In this document: positions 26,054 through 33,624 of the stretch, in pieces
Numbering within the stretch: the stretch's first letter is position 1
Layout: every line of letters begins with the position of its first letter
Assembly (NCBI GenBank): GCA_945877315.1
Contig: CAMCRP010000036.1
Span: 1 to 33,624, forward strand
DNA: 33,624 nt
Direction: 5' to 3'
From: an uncultured Ruminococcus sp.
GTDB taxonomy: Bacteria; Bacillota; Clostridia; Oscillospirales; Ruminococcaceae
Position numbers and translations under genes: made by a program
The notes under the pieces: model-generated
The model's input: the letters and a program-made list of their open reading frames with translations, nothing else
Database searches by the model: none
Told to the model about the DNA's origin: nothing

Positions 26054-27142
26054 ATGAGCAAAATGGATAACGAAGAGCTTATGCGGCTTGCAGAAGAAGC
26101 GGAAAATAAACTCAATGAACAACAGGACGAAGGCTTTATGCAGCAGGCAGAAAAGAATATGCTTGAAATGATGGGATTAAGCAGCTTCGATGAGTTTATG
26201 AACCTATCCCCGAAGGATCAAAAAAAGCGCAGCAGAGAAATGAACAAAAAGCTTCTTTCAATGATGGGAATGACTGTCGCCGATGCAATGGAAATCGACA
26301 GAAGCAACATCACTGAAGCAAAGCAAAACAGGAAACGTCCCGCAAAAGCAGATGTTGGAAAAAACAGAGAACAGCTTCTGCCTTTTCTCAAAAATGTCAC
26401 CTATCTCGAACCCATAAAATCCTCGGAACCTCTGCCTCCCCTTTCGTCAAAAATAGGAGGAAAGCACGATCTTCCGAGAAACTTTGAATGGTTCAGAAAC
26501 AGCAGCGGCACTCCCCTTACCTGTCTTTTACAGCTTAATTTGAATGATGTCCCCGAACACGAAAATGATGAATTTCTGCCGAAAAACGGAATGCTTTACA
26601 TTTTCTATGACATTGAAAATCAGCCGTGGGATTCTGACGACAATGAAAAAGGCTTTGCGGTTTACTATTATAATGGAGATCTGAACGAATTGCACCCAAC
26701 AGAATTCCCCGAAGAAACAGACCCTGACTGCGCATATGCAGGCTTTGCCGAAGAAAACTGCATAATTGACGAATACAGGATAAATTTCATCAGCAAAAAG
26801 GACCTTCCCGATTATGAGGACTTCACACTGCTGTCGGAAAACAGCGGCTATATAGAGGATTACGAAAGCGAAAAGGACGCTGTTCTCGGGTATGACAGCG
26901 TTGAATACAGCGACAGCTATTTCAAGCTTGGCGGATATTCAAACTGTATTCAGAGCGGCGTGTCGGAAGAATTTGGCGATGATGATATTCAGCTTTTTCA
27001 ACTTTGCTCGCTGGCAGGCGATTATACGGACGGACGTGGATTTATGTTCGGTGACGGTGGAAAGCTTTATATTTACATTGACAGGAAAGATTTGGCTAAA
27101 TGTTGTTTTGATAAGGTCAAGTTTGTTTTGCAGTGCTATTAA
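26054..27142 (+). CDS. DUF1963 (YwqG family) protein
   Basis: A 362 aa cytoplasmic protein. Residues 1-105 are helical and charged with methionine-rich repeats (EKNMLEMMGLSSFDEFMNL; KKLLSMMGMTVADAMEI), an extension beyond the usual YwqG length. The DUF1963 domain follows: SSKIGGKHDLPRNFEWF (about 132-148), CLLQLNLNDVPE, NGMLYIFYD, KLGGYSNCIQ and the closing MFGDGGKLYIYIDRKDL (about 332-348). Function of the family is not known to me. AAAAGGAG lies 9 nt before the ATG. Single-gene unit with own promoter. Confidence 0.9.
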   Translation: MSKMDNEELMRLAEEAENKLNEQQDEGFMQQAEKNMLEMMGLSSFDEFMNLSPKDQKKRSREMNKKLLSMMGMTVADAMEIDRSNITEAKQNRKRPAKADVGKNREQLLPFLKNVTYLEPIKSSEPLPPLSSKIGGKHDLPRNFEWFRNSSGTPLTCLLQLNLNDVPEHENDEFLPKNGMLYIFYDIENQPWDSDDNEKGFAVYYYNGDLNELHPTEFPEETDPDCAYAGFAEENCIIDEYRINFISKKDLPDYEDFTLLSENSGYIEDYESEKDAVLGYDSVEYSDSYFKLGGYSNCIQSGVSEEFGDDDIQLFQLCSLAGDYTDGRGFMFGDGGKLYIYIDRKDLAKCCFDKVKFVLQCY

Positions 27143-27160
27143 TACGCCGGCAGCATAAAT

Positions 27161-27203
27161 ATGGGCATTCCTCAAATTTCAGCGAGGAATGCCCATTTAT
27201 CAT
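27161..27203. terminator. Hairpin between convergent genes, probable terminator
   Basis: ATGGGCATTCCTC (27161-27173), 10-nt loop, GAGGAATGCCCAT (27184-27196): a perfect 13-bp stem between the DUF1963 gene and the gtrA-like gene, which converge. T-content after the stem is modest on both strands (TTATCATATTT; ATTTAT), so efficiency is uncertain. Confidence 0.75.
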
Positions 27204-27219
27204 ATTTACATAACCGGTT

Positions 27220-27642
27220 TCAATTGTTATAAACCCAAAACTTTCTGGCAAGGAAATTCCATACAAAAACAATTCCCGTAGACATGATCTTTGAAAATGT
27301 CTTCAGCAGATCGGTATCCAGCCCAAGGACAGTAACAAAAAGATACATCAACAGCAGATTGAACAGCAGTCCCACTCCGCTGACTGCAAAAACAAGGAGT
27401 ATCTCCTTAAAGGTCTTTCCCTCATACTTTTTATTTTCCTTGAAGGTCATAATCCTACCCAAAAACCAGTTTGCGGTAGTAGAAAAAATGAAAGCAAGTC
27501 CCGTAGAAATGAGGTATTCTATCCCCGCTACCGACGAAAATACATAAAACATTACCCATTCCACAATGGCAGCAAGACCGCCCACGCAGAAATAAGAGAT
27601 AAACTGCTTTATAAATTCCTTTGAGAACATTTTTTTTAGCAT
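27220..27642 (-). CDS. GtrA family membrane protein
   Basis: GtrA-like proteins are four-helix membrane proteins proposed to flip polyprenyl-phosphate-linked sugars across the membrane. The 140 aa protein has segments at about 15-33, 40-62, 79-104 and 112-132, and the family signatures FCVGGLAAIVEWVMFYVF and STTANWFLGRIMTF and the ending WNFLARKFWVY. It follows the kinase fusion gene by 70 bp, separated by a hairpin. Its partner is likely the GT2 enzyme two genes upstream, which lacks membrane segments. GGAGG is 6 nt before the start. Confidence 0.92.
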   Translation of the reverse strand: MLKKMFSKEFIKQFISYFCVGGLAAIVEWVMFYVFSSVAGIEYLISTGLAFIFSTTANWFLGRIMTFKENKKYEGKTFKEILLVFAVSGVGLLFNLLLMYLFVTVLGLDTDLLKTFSKIMSTGIVFVWNFLARKFWVYNN

Positions 27643-27664
27643 AAACTTCCTCCATATACGAATT

Positions 27665-27707
27665 TAAAAACATAACTCTGTCACTATTTACCATAATGAC
27701 AGAGTTA
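27665..27707 (-). terminator. Hairpin with T-run between the kinase fusion gene and the gtrA-like gene
   Basis: Minus strand: TAACTCTGTCA, 13-nt loop, TGACAGAGTTA (11-bp stem) then ATGTTTTTAAATT. It sits directly after the fusion gene stop. As I see no separate promoter for the gtrA-like gene, it probably terminates partially and lowers gtrA expression relative to the upstream genes. Confidence 0.65.
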
Positions 27708-27712
27708 ATTTA

Positions 27713-29659
27713 TTAAAATTCGGCAACCGTTTTTCTGTAGCTTTCGGGATTTCCAAGATCGAATGACCTTCCCTCCGGAATGAAGCCCATAATTCCGCTG
27801 TTTTTGCAGACAAACTCCAGTGCCTCTGTCAGTTCGACCTCACCCTTGGCATTAACAATATTGTTGTCAATGGCAGTTTTCAAGCGGTCAAAAACATCTT
27901 TTGTAATAACATAACAGCCAAATGCACCGTAACAGCTTTCGGGATCACTTCTGGAAGAAATAGTCAGATAGTCCTTAGCATACTGCATACTTGGCTTCTC
28001 CGCAATGTTATTTATTCTAATAACCGTTTCTTCCTTATTCTCCCATTCGCCGCTGAACACACCGTAATTCCCCACTTCCTCCAGCAGTATCTTCTGCAGC
28101 GCAACAGTAGTCTGACCGTACACCTCGTAAGCATCTATCAGCTGCTTAGTGCATGGCGCATCGGTAAAGCTCCTGTAAATGGTATCTCCCAGAAGCAACA
28201 GAACAGGCTCGTTATTTGCAAAGGAATTCGCCTGATAAACAGCATGCCCAAATCCCCTCTGCTCGTCCTGAAACGCAAATTTTATCTTCCTGCTTATGTC
28301 CTGTATTTTCTTTTCGTATGCCTGCATCTTTTTGGGCAGCTTGTTGAAATGAGTGTCACTTATGGGCTTGAAGAAGAAATCCTCATAATAGCTTTGTTCT
28401 TCACGGTTGAGGATAATGCAGATCTCCTCAATGCCGATAGAATCAAGCTCCTCAAGCAGCACCAGAATACCCGGCTTAACAAGACCGTCCCTGTCCACAA
28501 CAGGGCAGAATTCCTTCTTAACTCCCCTTGTTTCGGGATAAAGCCTTGTTCCAAAGCCCGCAACGGGAATAACTGCCTTTCTGACAGCCGCCTTTGGTTT
28601 GATAGTCAGTGGATATGATGTCATTCCCAGCACCTCAGTAAGGTACTTTATCAGCTTATCCTGACATTCCTTATCCTTTGCCAGAAATTGTATGGTACCG
28701 TCGCCCTGAGAACCAACGCCCTTTCCGCCGAACACAAGCTCCTTGATATTTTCATCTGCCAACGTCTTATGGAGAACGGGCGCAGTAAGCTCCTCCGGAC
28801 ACATAGGTGCGATCTTTGAATCGAATAGCTCCTGAGCCTCGGTCATAAGGGCACCCAACGCCTTAGGATTTCCCTCGGAAATATATTTTAACGCCCTTTT
28901 TATTATCGCCTGATTTTCCTTTCCAAGTGCCTCGTGAAGACGCTCTTCCATTTCATTATGTGGGAACGGATATGCCCTGTTCAGATCGGACAATATCTTA
29001 ATAGTATCCTTTCCTGCCATCAGATCCGCAAAAACATAGTAAAGCGGTTCCCTGACAGTTATCCGGTGAGCGTCCAACTCATTTCCGTCAAATGTCATAA
29101 TGACAGGTGTAGAACCGAATGCACATGCTTGGTCAAGCCTTCCGCAGCGTGAAGGCGTCCGCTGTTCGCCCCAATATGCTATGTTCATAATTCCGAGAGT
29201 ATTCAAATGCAGCTGATACAGCTTGCTAAACACCTTTGCAACAAGGACGCATATTGCCGCAGACGAGCTTAAACCGCTCTTCATGGGCAGATCCATCTTT
29301 GTAATTTGTATCTCAACGCCGCTGACATGATACCATTCGCACATATAAGACGCAACGCCCGCAACATATGAAAAAAATCCACCGTCCCTGGCAGTTTCCC
29401 TAAGCTTTGCGGGATTCATTTCGCAGTCAAGCCGATCGCCTTGATACTGCTCCAATGAGCTGTAAATTTTGAATCTGTCCGACTTTTTCGCCGTGGCATA
29501 GATACCCTGCTCGGTTCCCGTAACAATTGCCATTCCGGGAACTATATTTGCATTAAAGGACTTATTTGTACCTGCCCAGTCGCTGTGTTCGCCAAAAAGA
29601 CAAAGCCTTCCGGGGACAAACACTTCAATTTGCTCGTCCTTTATTTCGTCATTATACAT
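27713..29659 (-). CDS. Fused GHMP sugar kinase and sugar-1-phosphate nucleotidyltransferase
   Basis: A 648 aa two-domain protein. Residues 1-355 form a GHMP kinase: PGRLCLFGEHSDW (16-28, as in galactokinase and mevalonate kinase), the ATP loop LPMKSGLSSSAA (124-135) and GGKGVGSQGDGT (311-322) as motif 3. Residues 360-648 form a GalU-like nucleotidyltransferase: AVIPVAGFGTRLYPETRG (362-379) with KKEFCPV, LLLLGDTIY at the metal site and ELTEALEFV near the end. The predicted job is sugar to sugar-1-phosphate to NDP-sugar in one polypeptide. Sugar and nucleotide are not predictable; plant FKGP does this for fucose, with the domains in the opposite order. The start is ATG 29657-29659 (AGAGGTG upstream), with GTG at 29665 possible. 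It sits between GT2 and gtrA-like genes. Confidence 0.88.
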   Translation of the reverse strand: MYNDEIKDEQIEVFVPGRLCLFGEHSDWAGTNKSFNANIVPGMAIVTGTEQGIYATAKKSDRFKIYSSLEQYQGDRLDCEMNPAKLRETARDGGFFSYVAGVASYMCEWYHVSGVEIQITKMDLPMKSGLSSSAAICVLVAKVFSKLYQLHLNTLGIMNIAYWGEQRTPSRCGRLDQACAFGSTPVIMTFDGNELDAHRITVREPLYYVFADLMAGKDTIKILSDLNRAYPFPHNEMEERLHEALGKENQAIIKRALKYISEGNPKALGALMTEAQELFDSKIAPMCPEELTAPVLHKTLADENIKELVFGGKGVGSQGDGTIQFLAKDKECQDKLIKYLTEVLGMTSYPLTIKPKAAVRKAVIPVAGFGTRLYPETRGVKKEFCPVVDRDGLVKPGILVLLEELDSIGIEEICIILNREEQSYYEDFFFKPISDTHFNKLPKKMQAYEKKIQDISRKIKFAFQDEQRGFGHAVYQANSFANNEPVLLLLGDTIYRSFTDAPCTKQLIDAYEVYGQTTVALQKILLEEVGNYGVFSGEWENKEETVIRINNIAEKPSMQYAKDYLTISSRSDPESCYGAFGCYVITKDVFDRLKTAIDNNIVNAKGEVELTEALEFVCKNSGIMGFIPEGRSFDLGNPESYRKTVAEF

Positions 29660-29688
29660 AAACACACCTCTGCATCAAATCAATGTAA

Positions 29689-30384
29689 TCAGCCGTTTCT
29701 GTATTTCCAGATACAATAAATAGCCCTGAGTCCGTCCTTAAAACCGATTTTTTTGCCTTCCTCATTAGTTCTCGGATAATATGAAATAGGCACTTCGCTG
29801 ATAGTTATTCCCATCTTGCTGACCTTTGCAGTAATCTCAGGCTCAAATCCGAAACGATTTTCCTTAATATCCACCGCCTGAATAACTTCTCTTCTAAAGC
29901 ATTTGTAACAGGTTTCCATATCGGTAAGCTTCTGATGAGTGAATAGATTTGAAAGACCTGTAAGGAATTTATTAGCCATTCGGTTTGCCAAGTATCCCTT
30001 AGAAACGCCCGCCTTAAATCGGGAACCATAGCAGACCTTTGCACCGTCATTTATAATGGGTGCCAGGACCTTCGGATATTCATTGGGGTCATATTCCAGA
30101 TCTGCGTCCTGAATAATTACATAATCCCCTGTCGCATGGGCAAAGCCTGTACGCAGAGCACCGCCCTTACCCTTGTTGACCTCATGATAAACTATCTTGC
30201 TGACAAGAGGACGAATCTTTTCCTCCAGCACCTTTTCCGTGCCGTCAGTGCTCTTGTCATCAACAACAATGATCTCTTTATTTTCAATAGGTGCTTCCAT
30301 AACCTTCTTAACAATAGCTTCGATATTATTTTTTTCATTATAACATGGTATAACGATAGTAAGCGTATAATTTGACTTCTCCAT
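29689..30384 (-). CDS. GT2 family glycosyltransferase (polyprenyl-phosphate sugar transferase type)
   Basis: A 231 aa family-2 glycosyltransferase of the dolichyl-phosphate mannosyltransferase type, which moves a sugar from its nucleotide to a polyprenyl phosphate. Seen: [20 protein letters not shown] (9-28), [39 protein letters not shown] then QDADLEYDP with the DXD-type metal site, and [12 protein letters not shown]. It is only the soluble catalytic domain, without C-terminal membrane segments; the gtrA-like gene may supply that function. GGAGG is 7 nt before the ATG. It is first in the operon after a consensus promoter. Confidence 0.93.
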   Translation of the reverse strand: MEKSNYTLTIVIPCYNEKNNIEAIVKKVMEAPIENKEIIVVDDKSTDGTEKVLEEKIRPLVSKIVYHEVNKGKGGALRTGFAHATGDYVIIQDADLEYDPNEYPKVLAPIINDGAKVCYGSRFKAGVSKGYLANRMANKFLTGLSNLFTHQKLTDMETCYKCFRREVIQAVDIKENRFGFEPEITAKVSKMGITISEVPISYYPRTNEEGKKIGFKDGLRAIYCIWKYRNG

Positions 30385-30440
30385 ATCATCCTCCGATTAA
30401 GATAATTGACCGATACAGTATCAATCAGCATATATTATTT

Positions 30441-30469
30441 ATTATACTACATACCGCAATTATTGTCAA
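30441..30469 (-). promoter_or_regulatory. Perfect consensus sigma-A promoter for the glycan cassette
   Basis: Minus strand: TTGACA, 17-bp spacer, TATAAT, every hexamer base matching consensus and the best promoter in the window. The leader before the GT2 start is about 50 nt. Confidence 0.93.
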
Positions 30470-30516
30470 GTCAAATTCAATGCCATTTCGACGAATTTTT
30501 TCATCATCAGCATCAC

Positions 30517-30555
30517 AAGAAAAGGACATCTACCGCCGAAAAGCGGAAAATGTCC
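30517..30555 (-). terminator. Terminator of the LRR-DUF4214 gene
   Basis: Minus strand: GGACAT, a 3-nt bulge, CCGC, tetra- to hexaloop, GCGG, a 3-nt bulge, ATGTCC, then TTTTCTT. The two-stage stem lies 15 bp after the stop codon of the gene at 30571. Confidence 0.85.
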
Positions 30556-30570
30556 CTTAAAATCAAAATA

Positions 30571-32490
30571 TCAGATACCGAAGCTTGCTATCAGCGTTGC
30601 ACACTCTGGAGAACCTGTGAAGCCCAGCATAACTTCATATCTGGAGGCTCCCTCGTTCAGCTTGCCAACCCAAGTAGCCTTTCCGGGAGCATCGGAGGCT
30701 CTGTCAAAAAAGGTCTGATACAGCAGTTCAACATAATCTTCATTGGAGAGATTTCTGTCAATAAATTCCTGCGAGAAAATAAAATTGTACGCCAATCTGT
30801 TGAGATCCCTATCCTGCAAATATGCGCCGATATGAGAGTTAAGTCCCTCGGGTTCGCCGTTTCTGGCAAGTATCTTATTGTACAGGCGGTTTACAAATGC
30901 CGTAAGGTTCGGGCTTTTATCACGGTTTTCGGTGACGCTGTAATTCCCGCGATTAATACCATATGTTTCACATAATCTGGAAAATTCAGCCGATTGCGAA
31001 AAGCCATACATCAACGCACCATAGGAACAGCCGCTGTCAAGAACCTTTTTCCAATTTGCAAAGCCCTCATTATCGGGATCCCTGTCAAGGAAAACTCTGT
31101 AAAGCCGTCTGACAACCTCTTCATTAGACAGTCCGCCGTTTACAAATTCATCTGCAAATATAAAATCGTTGGCAACATCACAGGCACTTCTGCCCTTGTT
31201 GAGATTTGTCACATGATTAATATACCCCTCGGGATCGGGATCCCGATTAAGAATAACACGATAAAGCCTTTCCACAAACTTTGCAACGGGCGGTCTGACA
31301 TGGTTGCAGATATTGCACATTGCCTCAGACGGAAAATGAGTGTGTTCAATAATACCTTCGAATTCCTCGGTAAATCCTGCAATAGGATACTCAAAAATGT
31401 TATCGGGCAGTGAAATGGTGTTCAGGTCGGTCTTTACACCCGTTATGACCGCATTGCCATCGGAAATAAGGTAGCATATCATAGCCCCCACCTTATCGTA
31501 AGAGCCCTTGATGTCTGCAGATGTAGGATAAATAAGCATAGTTCTTCCGTTATTGCTGACCGTTCCCGAAACCTGTGTTGTTTCGGGCGAAACAACTAAG
31601 CTTCTGAGATTTGTACAGCCCTGGAACGAATCATCAAGCACCCTAAGTCTGCGGGGCAGATGAACATCACAAAGAGATTTACAGTTCTGGAAGGCAGCTT
31701 TTCCGATAGTCGTGATATTATTCGGCAAATGAGCCGCCTTCAGCGATGAACAGCCCTGAAATGCCGATTTTCCTATATTCGTCAGTGCCAGCGGAAAATT
31801 AATATTCACAAGGTCCTCGCAATTTTGAAACGCATTTGCATCAATATTGTTAATGGTAGACGGAAGATTAACAGTTTCCAGCGAGGTACAATCCTTAAAT
31901 GTATTTGGATTTATCTCTTCAACACCTTCGGGAATGGTGAGATATTTCAGAGAGGTACAACCTATAAACGCCGAATCTCCGATAACCGTCAGACCATCTG
32001 GCAGATTGACATAACTCAGAGAGGTGCAGCTGCGGAACGCCGTTTTTGAGATCTCCGAAATGGTTGACGGAAGAATCACAGTTGTCAGATTTGTACAGCC
32101 GACAAAAATAGTTTCAACCTTAGTCACGCCCTCGGGCAGAGTTACCCTTTTTATTCTGGTGTTATATTTAAAGAATGCACCCGACTTTGGTGAAAGAGCG
32201 GCGATGGGAATATTGTCAACTGTTTCGGGGAATACCACCTCGTCCTGATCCCCCGTATATTTAATGATAGTCGCCTGACCGTTGGAAACAATATATTCAA
32301 AATTGCCCGAAACATGAGTATCATAAGGTATACTGTATTCAACATCTGACTCCACTGTTTCAAAAGGTTCATCATTGCCAACCTCAAAAATATCCGAATC
32401 TTCAGCATAAGCAGACAAACACGGCATTGAACAGCCTACAGTCAGAGCCATAAGCAGTGCGGCAATTCTACTTTTTTTCAAATCTATCAC
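30571..32490 (-). CDS. Secreted leucine-rich-repeat protein with DUF4214 domains
   Basis: A 639 aa exported protein. The signal peptide is about 1-29 (KKSRIAALLMALTVG, then a SAYA cleavage site). Residues 108-300 hold about eight BspA-type leucine-rich repeats of 23 residues (for example CTSLSYVNLPDGLTVIGDSAF). Residues 300-380 are a beta-rich linker ending in HTHFPSEAMCNICNH (383-397), a possible metal site. Residues 404-639 contain DUF4214 units, in two halves (about 404-507 and 531-634), each with RLYRVxLxRxPDxEG-like helices. DUF4214 is found in secreted and surface proteins; here it probably mediates binding on the cell surface or to substrate. Start is GTG 32490, or TTG 32481, which is better placed relative to AAAGGA. 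No sortase or dockerin signal was seen. Confidence 0.88.
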   Translation of the reverse strand: MIDLKKSRIAALLMALTVGCSMPCLSAYAEDSDIFEVGNDEPFETVESDVEYSIPYDTHVSGNFEYIVSNGQATIIKYTGDQDEVVFPETVDNIPIAALSPKSGAFFKYNTRIKRVTLPEGVTKVETIFVGCTNLTTVILPSTISEISKTAFRSCTSLSYVNLPDGLTVIGDSAFIGCTSLKYLTIPEGVEEINPNTFKDCTSLETVNLPSTINNIDANAFQNCEDLVNINFPLALTNIGKSAFQGCSSLKAAHLPNNITTIGKAAFQNCKSLCDVHLPRRLRVLDDSFQGCTNLRSLVVSPETTQVSGTVSNNGRTMLIYPTSADIKGSYDKVGAMICYLISDGNAVITGVKTDLNTISLPDNIFEYPIAGFTEEFEGIIEHTHFPSEAMCNICNHVRPPVAKFVERLYRVILNRDPDPEGYINHVTNLNKGRSACDVANDFIFADEFVNGGLSNEEVVRRLYRVFLDRDPDNEGFANWKKVLDSGCSYGALMYGFSQSAEFSRLCETYGINRGNYSVTENRDKSPNLTAFVNRLYNKILARNGEPEGLNSHIGAYLQDRDLNRLAYNFIFSQEFIDRNLSNEDYVELLYQTFFDRASDAPGKATWVGKLNEGASRYEVMLGFTGSPECATLIASFGI

Positions 32491-32616
32491 TATCCTTTAT
32501 TATACAATTCAGATATTATATATTAACATTTTACGTTATTTTTTTCAATCCGAATATGATAGTTTCAGGTAACTTTATTGTGAATTTTTATTTCAAATTT
32601 TCGATATTTAATACAA

Positions 32617-32658
32617 TTTAAAACAGCGGCGTTACCGCAAATGCGATAACACCGCCGT
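32617..32658 (-). terminator. Terminator of the right-edge DUF4214 gene
   Basis: Minus strand: 15-16 bp stem (plus 32623-32638 with 32643-32658, AAAT loop), GC-rich with two or three G-U pairs, followed by TTTTAAATT. It separates the two DUF4214 genes; the gap to the next start (32490) is AT-rich, with no clear promoter found. Confidence 0.85.
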
Positions 32659-32687
32659 TTCATCTTTCAATAAGCATTTCTGAATGC

Positions 32688-33624
32688 TCAGATACCAAAG
32701 CTTTCCACAAGCTCTTTGCACTCCTGCGAACCGATAAAGCCGAGGAATACATCATACCTTGAACCGCCGTTTGCGAGGACACTCAGCCAGTGTTCTCTTC
32801 CCGTGGGGTCGGAATCTCTGCCGAAGAATGCCTGATACATTATCTCAACAAATTCTTCGTTGGAATGGTTCTTGTTTGTGAATTCGGGAGAGAATACGAA
32901 ATTATATGCAAGCTGTTCAACATTTCTGTTCTGCAGATATGCACCCGTATGGCTGTTAAGTCCTTCGGGCTCGCCGTTTCTTCCGAGAGTCTTGTTGTAC
33001 AGACGGTTTACGAAGGCTGTCAGGTTTGCACTTTGGTCACGGTTTTCCGATACAGCGAAATTTCCTCTTACAATTCCGTACTTATCACAGAGCTCTGTAA
33101 ACTCATTTGACTGTGAAACTCCGTACATTACCGCCGCATAGGAACAACCGCTGTTAAGAGCATCTACCCAAGTCTTGCTTCCCGCATCAGGCTCTCTGTC
33201 AAGGAATACTCTGTACATTTTTGCAACTACCTCTTCATTTGACAAGCTGCTGTTCAGAAATTCATTGCTGAAAATAAAGTCGTAAGCTACCTTGCAAGCA
33301 CTTTCCCCGTTTTCAAGATTTGAAACATGATTATTTTTTCCTTCACTATCGGAATTTCTGTTAAGAATTACCGTGTAAAGGCGTTCAACAAACTTTTCCA
33401 TAGGTGTTGCTACCTTAGGGCAGATAACGCAGTCCTCCGCCGAAGGGTAATGAGTATGATTTACTCTGCCGTCAAACTGTGCAACGAAATCTGCTACCGG
33501 ATAGCCGTAGATGTTGCCGGGGATAGTTATAACGTCAAGCTTTGAAGAAACACCGGTTATAATTGCCTTATCATCGGAGATCATATATGTTATAGCTGCA
33601 CCAACGTTTGACAACGGAGAATAC
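32688..33624 (-). CDS. DUF4214 protein, C-terminal part (cut by the right edge)
   Basis: About 311 codons are visible, open to the window edge, so the start and any signal peptide lie outside. The sequence parallels residues about 328-639 of the neighbouring gene from end to end: the linker with HTHYPSAEDCVICPK carrying the same HxH and Cx2C spacing, then DUF4214 units with KFVERLYTVILNRNSDSEG, KMYRVFLDREPDAGSKTW and RLYNKTLGRNGEPEGLNSH, ending in SFGI like its paralog. The two genes are tandem duplicates, probably both secreted; an N-terminal leucine-rich repeat is expected upstream but not seen. Confidence 0.88.
   Translation of the reverse strand, partial: YSPLSNVGAAITYMISDDKAIITGVSSKLDVITIPGNIYGYPVADFVAQFDGRVNHTHYPSAEDCVICPKVATPMEKFVERLYTVILNRNSDSEGKNNHVSNLENGESACKVAYDFIFSNEFLNSSLSNEEVVAKMYRVFLDREPDAGSKTWVDALNSGCSYAAVMYGVSQSNEFTELCDKYGIVRGNFAVSENRDQSANLTAFVNRLYNKTLGRNGEPEGLNSHTGAYLQNRNVEQLAYNFVFSPEFTNKNHSNEEFVEIMYQAFFGRDSDPTGREHWLSVLANGGSRYDVFLGFIGSQECKELVESFGI

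Noticed and set aside
31600..32150. Periodic similar segments that look like a repeat array
   Set aside because: The roughly 69-bp period equals 23 codons and encodes leucine-rich repeats in frame; units are diverged and there are no spacers, so it is not a CRISPR array.

Overview
The window looks like chromosome of an anaerobic, spore-forming Clostridia member, most likely Ruminococcus or a close Oscillospiraceae relative. The basis is a complete spoIIIA operon, Firmicutes-type gene order around it, sigma-A promoters with TTGACA/TATAAT boxes, and secreted DUF4214/BspA-type leucine-rich-repeat proteins of a kind common in rumen and gut Ruminococcus. The genus assignment is inference. No tRNA, rRNA, CRISPR array, insertion sequence or prophage was recognised.

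Region 1 (1-15936, all minus strand) is a housekeeping and sporulation superoperon. Read in transcription order it runs prfC, terminator, spoIIIAA-AB-AC-AD-AE-AF-AG-AH, promoter, asp23-like, nusB, a TsaD-like gene, xseA, xseB, ispA, a DUF212 (YuiD-like) gene, dxs, tlyA, nadK, argR, recN (cut by the left edge). This is the Bacillus subtilis order spoIIIA-accBC-yqhY-nusB-folD-xseAB-ispA-dxs-yqxC-ahrC-recN, with accBC and folD absent and the TsaD-like gene, the DUF212 gene and nadK inserted. It joins forespore channel assembly, isoprenoid supply, DNA repair, arginine control, NADP supply and ribosome or RNA maintenance.

Region 2 (16038-18237, plus) has a small unknown gene and an ankyrin-repeat lipoprotein, ended by a bidirectional terminator. 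Region 3 (18294-19873, minus) is a PAS-domain protein and tgt in one operon. Region 4 (about 20090-21690, minus) is a decayed membrane-transporter gene (MFS fold with an N-terminal extension) carrying frameshifts and several stops. Region 5 (21776-22896, minus) is rplM-rpsI behind a strong promoter and a long leader.

Region 6 (23084-27142, plus) holds a small P-loop kinase gene interrupted by one in-frame TGA, a three-gene polar amino-acid ABC importer (lipoprotein, permease, ATPase) and a DUF1963/YwqG protein. Region 7 (27220-30469, minus) is a compact glycan cassette driven by a perfect sigma-A promoter: a GT2 glycosyltransferase, a GHMP sugar kinase fused to a sugar-1-phosphate nucleotidyltransferase, and a GtrA-type membrane protein. 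Together these could phosphorylate a sugar, activate it, load it on a lipid carrier and flip it. Region 8 (30517-33624, minus) has two tandem paralogous secreted proteins with DUF4214 domains, the first with a leucine-rich-repeat domain; the second is cut by the right edge.

The most interesting items are the kinase-nucleotidyltransferase fusion cassette, the DUF4214 paralog pair with a conserved HxH-Cx2C linker, the stop-interrupted genes, and the DUF212 gene lodged between ispA and dxs.
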